From: Adiantum capillus-veneris
Lineage: Eukaryota > Streptophyta > Polypodiopsida > Polypodiales > Pteridaceae
Direction of reading: 5' to 3'
Assembly: GCA_014529385.2 (NCBI GenBank)
Contig: CM043946.1
Coordinates: forward strand, 22,704,077-22,768,076
Length of the DNA: 64,000 nt
Part shown: positions 42,451 to 53,509 of the stretch, one piece after another
Layout: each line of letters begins with the position of its first letter
How positions within the stretch are numbered: the stretch's first letter is position 1
The notes under the pieces: model-generated
Told to the model about the DNA's origin: nothing
The model's input: only the letters and a program-made list of their open reading frames with translations
The model's database searches: none
Translations under genes and position numbers: made by a program

Positions 42451-43175
42451 CAAGGTTTATGGAGAGGACAAGGTCAATAATGATACAAAGAGTGATAGAG
42501 TGGATAGTTGTGGTCCCTACCCAAGTAAGACTAGCAGTTGGACCTTAAAATCCTAGAGTAAATTAAGAGTAACTAATGAAAAATCTAAACCAAATGGTAC
42601 TAAGTCTACAAAGATAGTTTCTATTGAGAGCAAGAGGACAAGAACCACCAACATGTCAACCAATGGGACAACCAAAGCCACAAAAAAGTACCCTATAGAA
42701 TGGAAATGGAAAAACCATGAAACCCATGCAAGTTATTATTGGACTAAGTATGAAGGTAATATGTAGTATGTGGCATTGAGACCACAAGGGTAACCTTTTT
42801 ATAGATATCCATCCATTATGGCTCAAATGTAAAAGCCTACAATGGATGAGCAAGCCTTAGTGCCAGTAATTGCATATGAAGAGAATATCTCACCACTACC
42901 CATGTAAGAGGGATGGTATGTACCACAACAAATACCTATGGTGGAACTTGCCTACTATACACCATTGTTGTAGGCAAAGACATTCATAACAGACAAACAC
43001 AGGAATCAAAATGAAATTGGAATAGAACATAGAAACAGACTAATTCTGCCATAACTTCCACATTCCTAATATTCCGAATTCCACTAAGGTAAAACATCCA
43101 AAATTCCCTCGTCTTAACACTTGGCACAGCCCGGTGGCTAGAGCCATAGGTTGACCTGGACCCATAATCCCTTGA
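42451..43175. other. Intergenic, possible further gag debris
   Basis: A-rich plus-strand sequence continues the style of the gag relic (Lys/Thr-rich frames) to about 42700. No domain can be named after that. Confidence 0.4.
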
Positions 43176-44510
43176 TCAAGTAGTCCGCTCCCCAGCAACA
43201 CCTTCTGCATCTGTCTCCAAAGCCTTTTCTGCCACAAAATCCAGATTCACTTGCTTTTCCACCTCTGCTTCCGCCTGCTTTTCCACTTCCGATTCCACTC
43301 CACCTGCCAAATTTTGATCTAGTTCCAAAACCCCACTATTCAACTCCACCTTCCACTTACTCAAATCCTAGGCACCTACTTCAATTCCCTTACTTTTGTT
43401 CTTCAACTCCTCCATCTTTGCAACCGGCCTCTCATTCTCCATCTTCAATGCTTTCCTTTTCAGCTTGCTGAAACCAGTTCTTGAACAGGTCCATCGACAC
43501 TCCCATATGCTCCCTCCAAAGCTTAGTTGTTGTATTCCACATCTTCTGCGCATATTCCATCACTTCCTTCTTCAAGACATCCGCATCCGAATTAGCTACT
43601 AAGACACCTGTCATCCCCTGGCCCCTCAATGCCGCCTTCTCCACATCCGCCAATGGAGTTAGTCTATTAATCAGAAAAACATTTTCACTGGTCAAATCAG
43701 CCACCTTGTCCCCCAATTCTTCAAATTGCTTATCCACTGCGGTCTTCAGTCCATCTGCCCACCAAGTGAAATCCTCAGCCACACTCAAAATTTCAGCATT
43801 CCTTGCCATAGCCTTAGTTGTAATCCTCTTAACCTCATCCTGCAATCTTTCCTTATTCGACCTCTCTTGAAATGATTGCATCCTGACTTTCTGCATTTCC
43901 CATTCTGGAATAGCACTACACTTATGTTCCATCTTCTCACTTTCCATCACCCTAAGCGCCGCATCCTGATTTTGCAGGAACTCATTCAAATGAGCCAAAC
44001 AGTTAGCAGCCTTCTTCACAGAGAAAATCCCCCTGGCCTCATAACTGGCACTGCTACCTGCCTTAACCTTCAAACTCTCTGAAACACTCTTCTCCGCAGC
44101 TCCACCAATCCATTATAAAGAGTGTGACCTTCTTACCTTTAGAATCCAACTTCTTGGACTCTAACTCCATGGTGAAAAAATTCAACTTTGATTCAGGCTC
44201 CTCCAAACCCTTCCAAGAAACCTTAAAAGGTGATTTGCTTTTATCAGTTGTTGGAGATCCCAACAACAACTTCCTCCACTTCATTCCACTGAATGTTCCC
44301 TCTTCCTTCAACACATCTGCACCCGGTGTCCTCAAACCTGCTGGTATTGAAGAAACCCTCAAAACATGCTCAAAGATTGCGGCCAAATATGGTGCCACTC
44401 GGCCCACTGCCGGTGTCCAACACCTATCTCTCTTACCTGTAAGCTGCATCCGATCATACAACATTGTTTCCCAATCAACCTTAATTCCCTTCTCAGCTTG
44501 AAACAATGGT
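43176..44510 (-). pseudogene. Broken ORF F (helical, unknown), abutting LTR E
   Basis: Read on the minus strand, a frame is open right up to the LTR boundary at 44516 and runs about 445 codons with frameshifts near 44105 and 43440 and a stop near 43366. The N-terminal part has V-D-W-E-T-M-L-Y-D-R-M and V-A-P-Y-L-A-A-I-F-E-H. The middle is rich in K, E and Q with probable coiled coil (N-E-F-L-Q-N-Q-D-A-A-L-R). The C-terminal part is E/V/A-rich. It resembles plant retroelement proteins of unknown function but I cannot name a family. Upstream codons appear to have been removed or displaced by the LTR. Confidence 0.5.
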
Positions 44511-44515
44511 GCAAA

Positions 44516-45447
44516 TGTTGGACGGATACGCCGCGACGGACGTCAGCACAGAGAGAACTCACCTAACAAGATTTGTCAGCTAAGGACGAAGCTCGACCCG
44601 CAGGCGTGTGGAAGAAAGCATAGGGTGTCAACCTACACTCAACCGACGCCTAACTAATTCCTACATAGGTCTCTATCCAATGTTTAAGTTACAGCCTTCA
44701 AGAGTGCGTAAGAGGAAACTTCCTACAACGCTTTCTAGAGCCGATACCCATCAAACAATATCGAAACACCACAGAACTTGAAGGAGACCCTACTAACACC
44801 AATAGGTCGCTCTCCCTAATGTCTATGAACCAAAACGCCAACCCAAAACACCCGGTGAAAAATCACGTAGGATGTCTGGCCAAAATTTGCAGGTCATCGT
44901 TTCCAAAATCTAAAGTGCCTAATGTGTAGCTCTACTCAATGTGAACGCGTGGATATGCTGCAATGCAAAATTAAACAATGTATCCTCACCGAATCACCAG
45001 ATTAAGCTCGTAGATGGAGCTCACAAAAATGGACCGTATGCGCGCAATGTAGGTATCGGCGCATAGCTAGCTCTCGTCGGGGGCAACACGCTGCACTTCT
45101 CCGCACTGGATTCCGACCACTAGTGCACACGTAGCGTCAAGATGAAGCTCACACTCTCTCTGGTACACATTACGCTCATTCACAGACTTCCAACTTTTTA
45201 AAAATGACAAAAAGGTTTTTCATTAAGGTCAAAAAGTGGTATAAATACCTTACAATTCTCAAACCCTAAAGTTCCAAATCAACCATCTACTCAATCTAGC
45301 TGTCAAAACTGGGATACAATCTGGAAACTTCTGTAAGCCCCAATATTTACAAGGTGAAATGTCGAGTTTTCTCAATAAATGAATAATTACAAAAAATGAT
45401 AATCTGCCGAGTAGTCAGTTTCCGTAGGGTGTGTCGAGCTTCTAACA
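44516..45447 (-). repeat. LTR of element E (only one copy visible)
   Basis: On the minus strand it starts TGTTAGAAGCTCGACAC right after a polypurine tract and ends GTCCAACA, so TGTT and AACA are inverse ends. Length is 932 bp. A GGTATTTATACC sequence (45238-45249) may be its TATA region. No second copy is seen between 46850 and 64000. Confidence 0.68.
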
Positions 45448-45466
45448 CTCCCCCCCTCCTTGCTCA
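45448..45466 (-). promoter_or_regulatory. Polypurine tract of element E
   Basis: On the minus strand AGCAAGGAGGGGGGGGAG directly before TGTTAG. A perfect 7-bp stem (CATGTCG-GGGA-CGACATG) lies just upstream at about 45466-45483. Confidence 0.75.
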
Positions 45467-45499
45467 TGTCGTCCCCGACATGGCTATTGAGCTGCTTCT

Positions 45500-46849
45500 T
45501 CATCTTATGGTTTCGCGCATCTTGAGCAGTGACTCGTATCTTGCATGTAAATCCAACAGTGTTGGGCCGAATATATCAGTGTTGATGGTGAAGAAGCCGG
45601 TGTAGAATGCTTCTTCAAAGGCCTGGAGGTGATAGGATGGCAGAAACATTATCCTTTGATACAATGCATGTATCACCTCCTTGAAAGGCTGACCAGATAG
45701 ATCATATGCACATCTGTAAGTGTCTTGAAGGAAGAAAATGTCTGTCACCTGGCCCGGTTTGAACGTCTCAAAGACTACCAAAAGGGTTTTGTAGATCTTC
45801 CTCATCATTATGCAAGAAAGGTTAGGCGAGCCAGTGAACAATTTGATGGTGCCCGTTAGGGTTTTCACCATGTATTGAACACTTATTCTCTCGCCTGCCT
45901 TCAAGCCTGGCAGCTTCGGATAGTTCAGCCAAGTGGGTTGGCTTCTTTGTAGTATCTCCTGGGCCTTCCACGTCTGTATCCTTGGTAGAGGGCAGAAGCT
46001 TAGGTTATCTCTAATGATTTTGGGTGCCTCTACCAAATGGATTAGGTACTCTGGATACTTTGTCAGCCACGCCTTTCTCCACCTGGGCTGGGAGTCGACT
46101 ATCAACTTGGCCCCTTCATGCTGGGAGATATCTGCTGTGTAGAGTGGCACTGTTGGCTCTTCTCTAATCCTCTTGTTGACGGTGGCGGCTTCGTACTTTA
46201 GCAAAGGATATGGGAGAGAGGGCTGTAGCCATTCACGCCGAAGGTTGCTAGCGTCGATCTTCGGAATGGTCATGGATTTAAAAACCCTCTGCTCCCATTC
46301 CAAGGCTTCCTTGGCCGTTTCTCTGATTTCTGCCTCTATGGCCTTGCATAGCTTCTCTTGCTCTTCTTGTGCCAGATCTTGTGGCTCTTGAGAGGGTCCT
46401 ACTAGGATTTCCTCTTGCATGGGTGTGTCCACAGGATCTGCCACATTCTCTAGGTCTATGCCTTCCATGGATGCCGGCCCTGTGCCTGCCTGCTCTTCTA
46501 CCTGCTGTCCTCTCAGCTCTTCTATCTGCTTTAGGAGTGTCTGTTTCTCTGCTTCAGCTTCTTCTCCCATGTTCACGAGGAGGTCGTTCAACTCGGTGTT
46601 TATCTTCTCCGCCTCCTCGAGCTTTCTCTTGATAATTTCTAGCTCATCTTGCATTGCTTTCTGCTCTTCTTCCATGCGTGTTTGCATAACCACCGACCCC
46701 TCAAGCACAGGGCGTGTGAACGACCACTTGAGAATCAAGATAAACAAAATCTCGAGTAAATCTTTCACCGAAGCAGAAAATCTTGCATGGTAAGGAGCCT
46801 TTGTCCTCAAGTACCGACGGAGCCACTGGTAATCATTTTTCTCCCTCTT
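45500..46849 (-). CDS. Long ORF of element E, unknown function
   Basis: An uninterrupted minus-strand frame of about 450 codons is open from 46849 to TGA at 45500-45502; the first ATG in frame is at 46687. The first third is a coiled coil (M-E-E-E-Q-K-A-M-Q-D-E-L-E, then E-E-A-E-K-I-N-T-E-L). A Glu/Gln/Pro-rich linker follows. The C-terminal 250 residues look globular with many aromatics (W-R-K-A-W-L-T-K-Y-P, P-T-W-L-N-Y-P-K-L-P-G-L-K-A-G). It ends 52 bp before a polypurine tract and LTR, the position of the last ORF of an LTR retrotransposon. Upstream, a related frame (E-P-F-E-E-K-I-K-E-G-E-K) is one base out of phase, so the 5' end has probably shifted. No gag, pol or env motif is recognised. 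Confidence 0.6.
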   Translation of the reverse strand, partial: KREKNDYQWLRRYLRTKAPYHARFSASVKDLLEILFILILKWSFTRPVLEGSVVMQTRMEEEQKAMQDELEIIKRKLEEAEKINTELNDLLVNMGEEAEAEKQTLLKQIEELRGQQVEEQAGTGPASMEGIDLENVADPVDTPMQEEILVGPSQEPQDLAQEEQEKLCKAIEAEIRETAKEALEWEQRVFKSMTIPKIDASNLRREWLQPSLPYPLLKYEAATVNKRIREEPTVPLYTADISQHEGAKLIVDSQPRWRKAWLTKYPEYLIHLVEAPKIIRDNLSFCPLPRIQTWKAQEILQRSQPTWLNYPKLPGLKAGERISVQYMVKTLTGTIKLFTGSPNLSCIMMRKIYKTLLVVFETFKPGQVTDIFFLQDTYRCAYDLSGQPFKEVIHALYQRIMFLPSYHLQAFEEAFYTGFFTINTDIFGPTLLDLHARYESLLKMRETIR

Positions 46850-46852
46850 TTA

Positions 46853-47091
46853 TTTTCTCCTCAAAGGGCTCCACTTTCAAAATAATTGACAACTATAATA
46901 GTAAATAAGAGGGCACTCAATGGTATGTAAAACTATGGCCACCACCTTCTTACAAAAGCAAATAAAGGGGGGTCTCCTTCTCATTATCACCTCTTTCCAC
47001 CTTGTCCTCTTCCATCCATGGATCCCTCTCTCTCCTTGTCTTCTCTCTCCCTCTCACCCTCTCTCTTGGCTGAAATTTTCACTCTTTGGTC

Positions 47092-47095
<4 letters not shown>
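46853..47095. other. Upstream flank of the element E ORF
   Basis: Out-of-frame remnants of the ORF continue to about 46885. After that pyrimidine-rich sequence leads into (CT)n. Confidence 0.45.

Positions 47096-47163
<68 letters not shown>
47096..47163. repeat. (CT)n microsatellite
   Basis: About 34 CT units, followed by scattered (CA)n pieces at 47243-47400. Confidence 0.95.
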
Positions 47164-47166
<3 letters not shown>

Positions 47167-48779
47167 ACCAACAAAAAAACTTTATCTCCCTCCACACACA
47201 GAAAGATAAAAACAACCAATTTTCAGCACACATAGAGTACATGCACACACACACACACTCTTCTCTCTCACTCTTATGTCTTTCTCAAGCTCTCCATAGC
47301 TGAAAATTGTTGTTTTTTTTCAGCCACACACAACACACACACAACTTACCATCAACACGCATCCCACTCTCATAATCACCACCAAACACTCTCACAAATA
47401 AGCTCATAGGCCCAAAATAGTCAAGCTACATCCACCATTAATTCGCACACATACACATGCTCTCGTCTATACGCGCTTCGTGCCAACGGCTTCAATGAGG
47501 TGATGACCATTGTGACAACCGCAAAGGCATTCGACTACGACCACTACAAACGAAACGACGCAAGGGAGGTTTGTCCAAGCGAAGCATCAAGTTATGGAAG
47601 CGCCAATTAGGTGGGCCATGCCTACATTCATCAATTACAAACGACAACATCAACTTTGTAATCACCTTTTACTCCACCTACATCCTCATAATCACTCTTT
47701 TGTGTGTTAACACAAAATCATTGTATATTTTTTACTCTAGATTTGAAATCTAGGGCATGAGTGAGAGAAACAAAGCCACAATAAATGAAGTTTTGGCCAA
47801 AGATAGAGCCACTACCGCTATAAGTGGCGGATGTATCTTCTCCAATGACAAAACCACCTTCGACAACCTCTTGCAAAAAACCCTCTCTCCTCTCTCAAAT
47901 AAGCTAGCTACAACTAGCATACCTTGTAAAAACCCCATTCCTCTACCCTCTTTTCCCCTCCATCTCTCTCTTCCCCTACTATTTTCTCTCTGTGGACCTC
48001 TATCACAAGCATCATTGCATCAGACATGGCGACCCACGGTCACATGGTGTGGGTCATGTCCAATAAAATATAGGAAAATTTCACCCTCTTCTCCTATATA
48101 AGGAGGGGTCTCTATCACCAAAAGAACGAACGCTCTCACTACAACACAAGCTCTATTTTATTAGAAGTTATGAGCATTTTGAAGCATAGGCACCATGCCT
48201 CCACACTTCTAATATAGCTAGAAGTGTTAGTCCATGTAAAAGAGCATTGGGAGACACGATCACATCATAATGGTAAGGAGGTTATGCACACACATGCTAC
48301 TCATCAACACATATTCCACCTCCATCATCATCAACCACTACGCCTTGGTGCAATTTGAAGTGGAGGATTCGGCATTCAACAAGAGTGAAGGTTATCCTCA
48401 CACCACTCCTTGACATCATCTCCACCCATCGATGAGGCACCCATGGTTTCCTCCTTCCTCTCTTGTTCCTCTCTATCCATTATCTCTCCCCACAAATAAT
48501 CTACTCTTTTCATTATGTCATTCTTTCTATTGTGCTGGATTTGTGAGTATGTCACATAGTTGTTTATTTCTTTTGTGTTGTATGTAGAGGTGTGCACGTT
48601 TGACACCTTAGGGTTGTTTTGTTCTTGATTTGCATGTATTGGTGTGCGGGTTTGCCACCTCTTGTGTGAATAGTAGTCCACACACCTACATTCACAACTC
48701 ACACTATCTATCTCCACTTCTTTCTCTACCACCTCATACCACAATTCATAACATGTTCAGTTGTGTGACATGGTGTATG
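47164..48779. other. Intergenic, promoter-like TATA, no gene recognised
   Basis: CTCCTATATAAGGAGGGG at 48091-48108 is a good TATA context on the plus strand, but no ORF or LTR pair can be tied to it. The rest has short frames only. Confidence 0.4.
48095..48102 (+). promoter_or_regulatory. Candidate TATA box
   Basis: TATATAAG in a pyrimidine-to-purine context. No transcript or gene is assigned. Confidence 0.3.
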
Positions 48780-48905
48780 GTGTGCTGTATAGTATTGTCA
48801 TTGCGTCCTAGCCACATTTCAAGCTAGGTGGTGCCCCTATCGTTTTCCTTTCATGGTGAGGCCGTCATGCGTTAACCCTTGTGTTGAGGCCACCGGGTCT
48901 ATCTT
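48780..48905 (-). mobile_element. LINE 3'-end fragment, minus strand
   Basis: On the minus strand AGGGGCACCACCTAGCTT, a loop, and GGCTAGGACGCAA match the structured tail of the LINE at 33098-33135. The stem CCTAGC/GCTAGG is kept while the loop differs. The preceding segment (GGCCTCACCATGAAAGG) aligns loosely with the LINE tail too. Probably a heavily 5'-truncated copy of a related LINE. Confidence 0.55.
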
Positions 48906-49091
48906 GCAAATCCGCTTCTCAGTAGTTTTATTGGATTTTAAGAGAAAAACATTTTTTCTAATGCAAGTTTAAAGTCTCTCATCCCTACACGAATATAATA
49001 TCCATAGATGACTCATTGATGACTCAAAAATCACATAGCATTGACACATCTTCGTCGTCAGATGTGATTTTCTGTTTTATTATGTCATTGC

Positions 49092-49349
49092 TACGCAAAA
49101 CTAGAACACTCGGACATGCCTCCAACTGCTCTATTTTCGCATAACAAGGACACAATTTCTTTTTATACCTTCAATGTATTGTCTTTAATATATGTCATCT
49201 CTATGCAAAAATAGAGCAACCGGATGTTTGGATGCTCTATCTTTGCATGACAAGGACACAATTTAGTGAGTAGTTTCTATTTTTGCATATGTCATCCTTA
49301 TGTAAAATAGAACACTCGGATGCATGTCTCTGTGCTCTATTTTCACATA
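49092..49349. repeat. Tandem array of three hairpin units
   Basis: Each unit is an imperfect palindrome with arms of about 17 bp: TATGCAAAAATAGAGCA then about 15 bases then TGCTCTATTTTTGCATA. Arms: 49092-49108/49127-49143, 49202-49218/49233-49249, 49298-49314/49333-49349. GTCAT precedes and ACAAGGACAC or similar follows each unit. A fourth unit stands alone at 50007-50058. Confidence 0.82.
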
Positions 49350-49484
49350 ACAATGACACCATCGTCATTAGATTTTGCATAGCAACAACATTATCCAACA
49401 TTTCCCATATGTTGTTGTTAGGAAATAGGACGTAGCTAAGTAGATATTAGAGTTGTTTACTTAATGGAGAGAGATAATTTTCAC

Positions 49485-49491
<7 letters not shown>

Positions 49492-49523
<32 letters not shown>
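49492..49523. repeat. (GA)n microsatellite
   Basis: About 16 GA units. Confidence 0.95.
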
Positions 49524-49526
<3 letters not shown>

Positions 49527-50006
49527 ACAATATACGTGGTTCACCCAATGTGGGCTACATCCATGGGAAAGCAGCCACTCAATGGATTTAGTACTTCAAA
49601 CAATCATTAGGTTACAAAGGGATAATACCCTTAATTGAGCTCCCACCTTGCTTCACTCTCACCACTTCACATCAGCTTCACAATGCACCACAGTGCTTTA
49701 CCTCTTCAATCCATTTTTGAGTGTAGAAAAGACCTCCTTTTATAGGCCAAAAGGGTTGCCCTCTCTCATAAGAGGCACCTGGAAAATAGACCAGCCATTT
49801 TTTGACCGCTTTTCGTCGTCTGACCGTAATATTCCGACGAAAATGAATATTTCGGTAAAGAGGCCATGGAAATTTTGGTTTTCGGGCGAGTGATTTTTCT
49901 TCACGAATAATGGATTTTCCTCATAACGGGGGCCTTACAAATGTGCGTTTTTAATTAAAAAAAAATTACAAGGGGTAAATTAGGCTCCATACTTAACAAA
50001 TGTCCA
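49524..50006 (-). other. LTR-like sequence between hairpin units, no gene recognised
   Basis: On the minus strand CCTATAAAAGG (near 49738-49748) is TATA-like and the style resembles an LTR or small element, but no repeated ends were found. It separates hairpin units three and four. Confidence 0.35.
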
Positions 50007-50058
50007 TATGCAAAAATAGATCACCCAAACATGCATCCGGATGCTCTATTTTTGCATA
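50007..50058. repeat. Fourth hairpin unit
   Basis: Arms 50007-50023 and 50042-50058 differ at one position when one is reversed. Same family as 49092-49349. Confidence 0.82.
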
Positions 50059-50144
50059 GGGATATTTTAAAGAATCAACACGAACAATTTTTTCAACAAG
50101 TGTAAGAGCATTTTTTTGGTAAGTACAAAATATTGTAAGGTTTT

Positions 50145-51470
50145 TTGGTCCTTCCTTGTGTAGAAAAGGTAAGTAGGAAGAATTTGCAGGGTGTGGATAT
50201 TGAAGAGGTTCAGGAGACAAGTGATGATAGGTTGATGGACTATACCAAGACCATCAATTGTCTTAAGTTTTCCTACGTAAGAGAAATGTTCTATGTTCGC
50301 TTTCATCTACAAAGTTTTTTGGAAGGCTTCAGCAATGAAACTCTTGACTATCGGAAGGTTTTTGCAGACCTTAGTAGGAAACACAAGGTTGACAACTTTG
50401 TACACATTAATGATATTTTTAAAGCTAGAAATTTAACAGCAAGCACATGCTCCAAGAAGTTGGCATTACTCCAAGGTAATTGGAAGAAGGCCCATAACCC
50501 CTGTGAGTGGCATGGAAAGCATGTTTGCAAGCTTGTGATTAAAGATATTTCATTTTTGCTCTTGTTAACTCTTGTTCCAATAGAGGAAGGAGAGTCCAAG
50601 TCTCAATAGATTTTAGCAGTTTTGAATATCCAATATGTGGAGAAAACATCGGAAGATTTTAGTGAGGAAATGGAGAGGCTTCAAAGCAAAGAGATCTTGG
50701 ATGTTGTAGAGTCCAAGGCAAGGAACGTCACCAAGGTGGAGGAGTACATCCATATTCCAAAGAAAGATCTTGATACCTTTTTGTGCACAGCAACCATGCC
50801 CATCTACAAGATAAACAATAAGGAGTATTTGTTGCTACAGGATATACAAAATCTTGATCTAAGAGAGGAATACTGCCTTGCTATTTTGGCAAAGTGGGTA
50901 GAGCATGATAAAGGCTTTGTGAACTGCAATACACCATGCACATTGTCATTGCTTGATAGAGAATTTGAAATTTTCATTGATCAATTCCATGTTAGAGAGC
51001 ATGTACCAAAAAAATTTCAAAGCTATGAAGAACAAAAGCTTCCCATAGAGGAGGAGCTTCAAAAAATTCAAAAAAGATTAAGATTGAACACGTGTAAAAC
51101 AAAGTTCCAAGAGCGAGTAAGGAGAATAAACCAAGATTTTCCATTGACCTCTAGAAAGAAGACCTTTTTGAAGATGATGAAAACCCTAAGGTAAAATGGT
51201 AAAATAGAATTTTTTCAAGCACATTATTTAGGCCAGTGAAACTTTGTTTATTTTAACCGATTTGAGGGTTTTATTTGCATAGATTAATATTGTAGATTTT
51301 GACAAGTTTCTAGTCAGAGGGAAGGACTCCATGCCTTTTGATTTGAAGAGGGATAAGAGTTTGGGCCATTACATTGGAAGCTCAACTCTGTATAGTTGTA
51401 GCAATATCGAAATGTCTAATATTTTTTTAGTTTCTGATGATCTTGTTCTATGCCATGCTTGTCTATAAAA
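50145..51470 (+). pseudogene. Unknown gene remnant with probable introns
   Basis: One frame runs from about 50186 to 51194, about 335 codons, with a single TAG at 50607-50609. The protein is hydrophilic, with charged helices near the end and no recognised domain. CTAAG|GTAAAA at about 51190 could be a splice donor, and TTTGCATAG|ATTAAT at about 51282 an acceptor. The next frame is open for about 60 codons to TAA near 51468 and keeps the same composition. Similarly, TTTGCAG at about 50189 could be an acceptor opening the first block. This exon-like layout differs from the retroelements around it. It may be a captured or decayed host gene, or part of a DNA transposon. Confidence 0.5.
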
Positions 51471-52930
51471 CCACTAGAATCCTTCAAGCATGCTATTAGC
51501 TTTTTGAGCTCCTCCACCATGTCTAATGTGCTTGAAAAATTTGGCTCTTGCCTGATAGTGGGACTTCTCCATACCTTGAGTAGACCAAATTGACAAGACT
51601 CCATATTTCTTTACAAACCAAGGAGTGTGATTGTAGATAATGTTCTCCACAAAAAAAAAGATAATTTCTTTAGAAACTTATGCAAGTATTGAAGGAAACT
51701 AGTAGAATCAAAATTCGCACTTATTATTCATGCAGTGTGTGAAGTGATCTGAGCTCCAAGCACATGTCATAGCTTTCTTGAATCTGTTCAACTCTTTCTT
51801 AAAGTTGGACACAAGTTGGAGCAGTCATTCTTTCGCCAATGACTTTTATCACAATAAGAAAATGCTGCATCCATCACTTCTCACACTTTTGCTTTGTCAT
51901 TTCTTGTTGTGCCAACAACTCCATGGTCCTTCACAACATTTTGTAGAGCCTTCCATTGGTTGTACTAGACTTTAGATGAACCCCTACCCAACTTTCCATG
52001 GAATCCTAAGAATGTTCTAGCCTTCATCCCACCAATAGAAGCTTTCCTATGAACATTATTTTCACCAGATCTCCTCTTGGGATGTGACTCAATCACAACA
52101 TCCCCCCCATGAATTTTGACATCAAAAAATACCCTCTCAATAATTTTTATGACAGTTTATCTTGCTAATAAATGTTGTGGTAACCATGCAAACCCTATGT
52201 AGAGGTGTACAATCTTCTCAATGATTTGACAAAGTCATGCAATGTACAGAGGTGGACATTTGAAAGGGGTATATCTAAAATAGCTTTAAAAATCTTGGAT
52301 CCTTAGAGTGTCTCTTCGGGGATTTATTCCAATTAGCAGATTCAACTCCTTTGTTGCACCCATCCAGTAGATACAAGGACTTTTGAAATTGGCACCCCTT
52401 GACACATTGAACATACACTTAGTGTCTTTAGGTCCCCTCCTACGTGCCATTCCATATTGTACCTACCAAAGACCTCAACATCTAGCTCTACCCCAGCCTA
52501 TTGAGCTTTGATTATTGCAGGGATACTAGTGTGGTGGAATACCCAATCCAACACATTGAAAATCTTCATTATCAACCTCAAAAGCACCCAACCACTAAAT
52601 GTTCTTCTTTGACTGCACACTAAATTTTTTAGGTTTTTCCCCCCCCTTGATGGTATGAAGATCTCTATTCATGAGGGTTATCAAGCTTTCTACCCTTCAC
52701 AATCTCACTCTCATCTAATTTGATGACAAAAATGGCTTGCCCATTTACCTAAGTATGTTGAAGATCATAGAATTTTATCATTGCCTTTTGCAAAGTTCTC
52801 AAGCCAAAGAATAGATTGTTGAAAGAGTTAAACTTGAGGTCTTTCTTCTTATTAGTATATAGGTCATTGATGTGGAAAGGCCCTTCAAATATCTCCATGA
52901 CCTTGGAATTAATTTTGAGCCTAGCCTATT
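51416..52930 (-). pseudogene. Decayed gene with W-H-x-G-G-D and G-M-E-K-S-H-Y motifs
   Basis: Read on the minus strand, several frame pieces keep one order: a start region (L-K-I-N-S-K-V-M-E-I-F-E-G near 52915), W-H-V-G-G-D-L-K-T-L (52426-52449), G-A-N-F-K-S-P-C-I-Y-W after a one-base frame change, a C-T-L-H segment near 52245, I-H-G-G-D near 52105-52120, S-G-E-N-N-V-H-R-K-A-S-I near 52060, H-T-P-W-F-V-K-K-Y-G near 51625, and S-T-Q-G-M-E-K-S-H-Y-Q-A-R near 51550-51580. From memory this motif order belongs to a family of large uncharacterised proteins best known from cnidarians and sponges; I cannot name it. At least six stops or frameshifts make it a pseudogene. Confidence 0.62.
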
Positions 52931-52952
52931 GAACAAGTGATGACCTTGGAAA

Positions 52953-53509
52953 CAACTTGGCCTTTTTTTCATTCTCTATTATGCACATCATGTATGCATT
53001 CCTCCCATACTTGCATGTATTTGTCCCATTGAGGGGTTGATTTGAGGCCTCCTTTTGGTCAAATTCTCCAACATTCTCCATTTTAGCACTGTGTTCCCTA
53101 GCCATTGCTAGCACTATCGAATGCCCCGGCTTGGGGCATGGCCTTTGATGTGGCCCATGATTAGAGCCAACAAATTTGATGCAGGTTGGCCTTAGCATAC
53201 TCTTGAGTCCAAGATGGGTAGGTGAGGCACCTTTCAAGTGGGTTGTTAGTAGGAAGGCTAGCAAGAATAGCCCATTCTAGACTATGTGGCATATTTTGAT
53301 AATTCCCCATCATATATGAAATTATCCACATTACCTTGTTATCTTGAAATTTGTATTTTCCTATTTTTATGGATGTATACCTGAGCCATTAGTGTTTATT
53401 TGGCACCACAAGCTTCTAGATTGTAATTATCTTATATGTCAACACGTAGATTGCCAGTTTGATGAGCCATGTTGGCCAAGAAACAAAATTTAGACTTTTG
53501 GCCAAGTAT
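52953..53509. repeat. Dispersed repeat R, copy 3
   Basis: It matches 34519-35071 and 36452-36987: TCATTCTCTATTATGCACAT, GCATTCCTCCCATACTTGCA, AATGTGGGTAG-type and GATGAGCCATGTTG segments. It ends at the same LTR junction (TTTTGGCCAAGTAT then TGTTACCATG). Confidence 0.85.

Noticed and set aside
48091-48108. Host gene promoter
   Set aside because: A good TATA word but no ORF or exon follows that I can support; kept only as a low-confidence site.
49092-49349. CRISPR-like array
   Set aside because: Units are palindromic, diverged and in plant nuclear DNA without cas genes.
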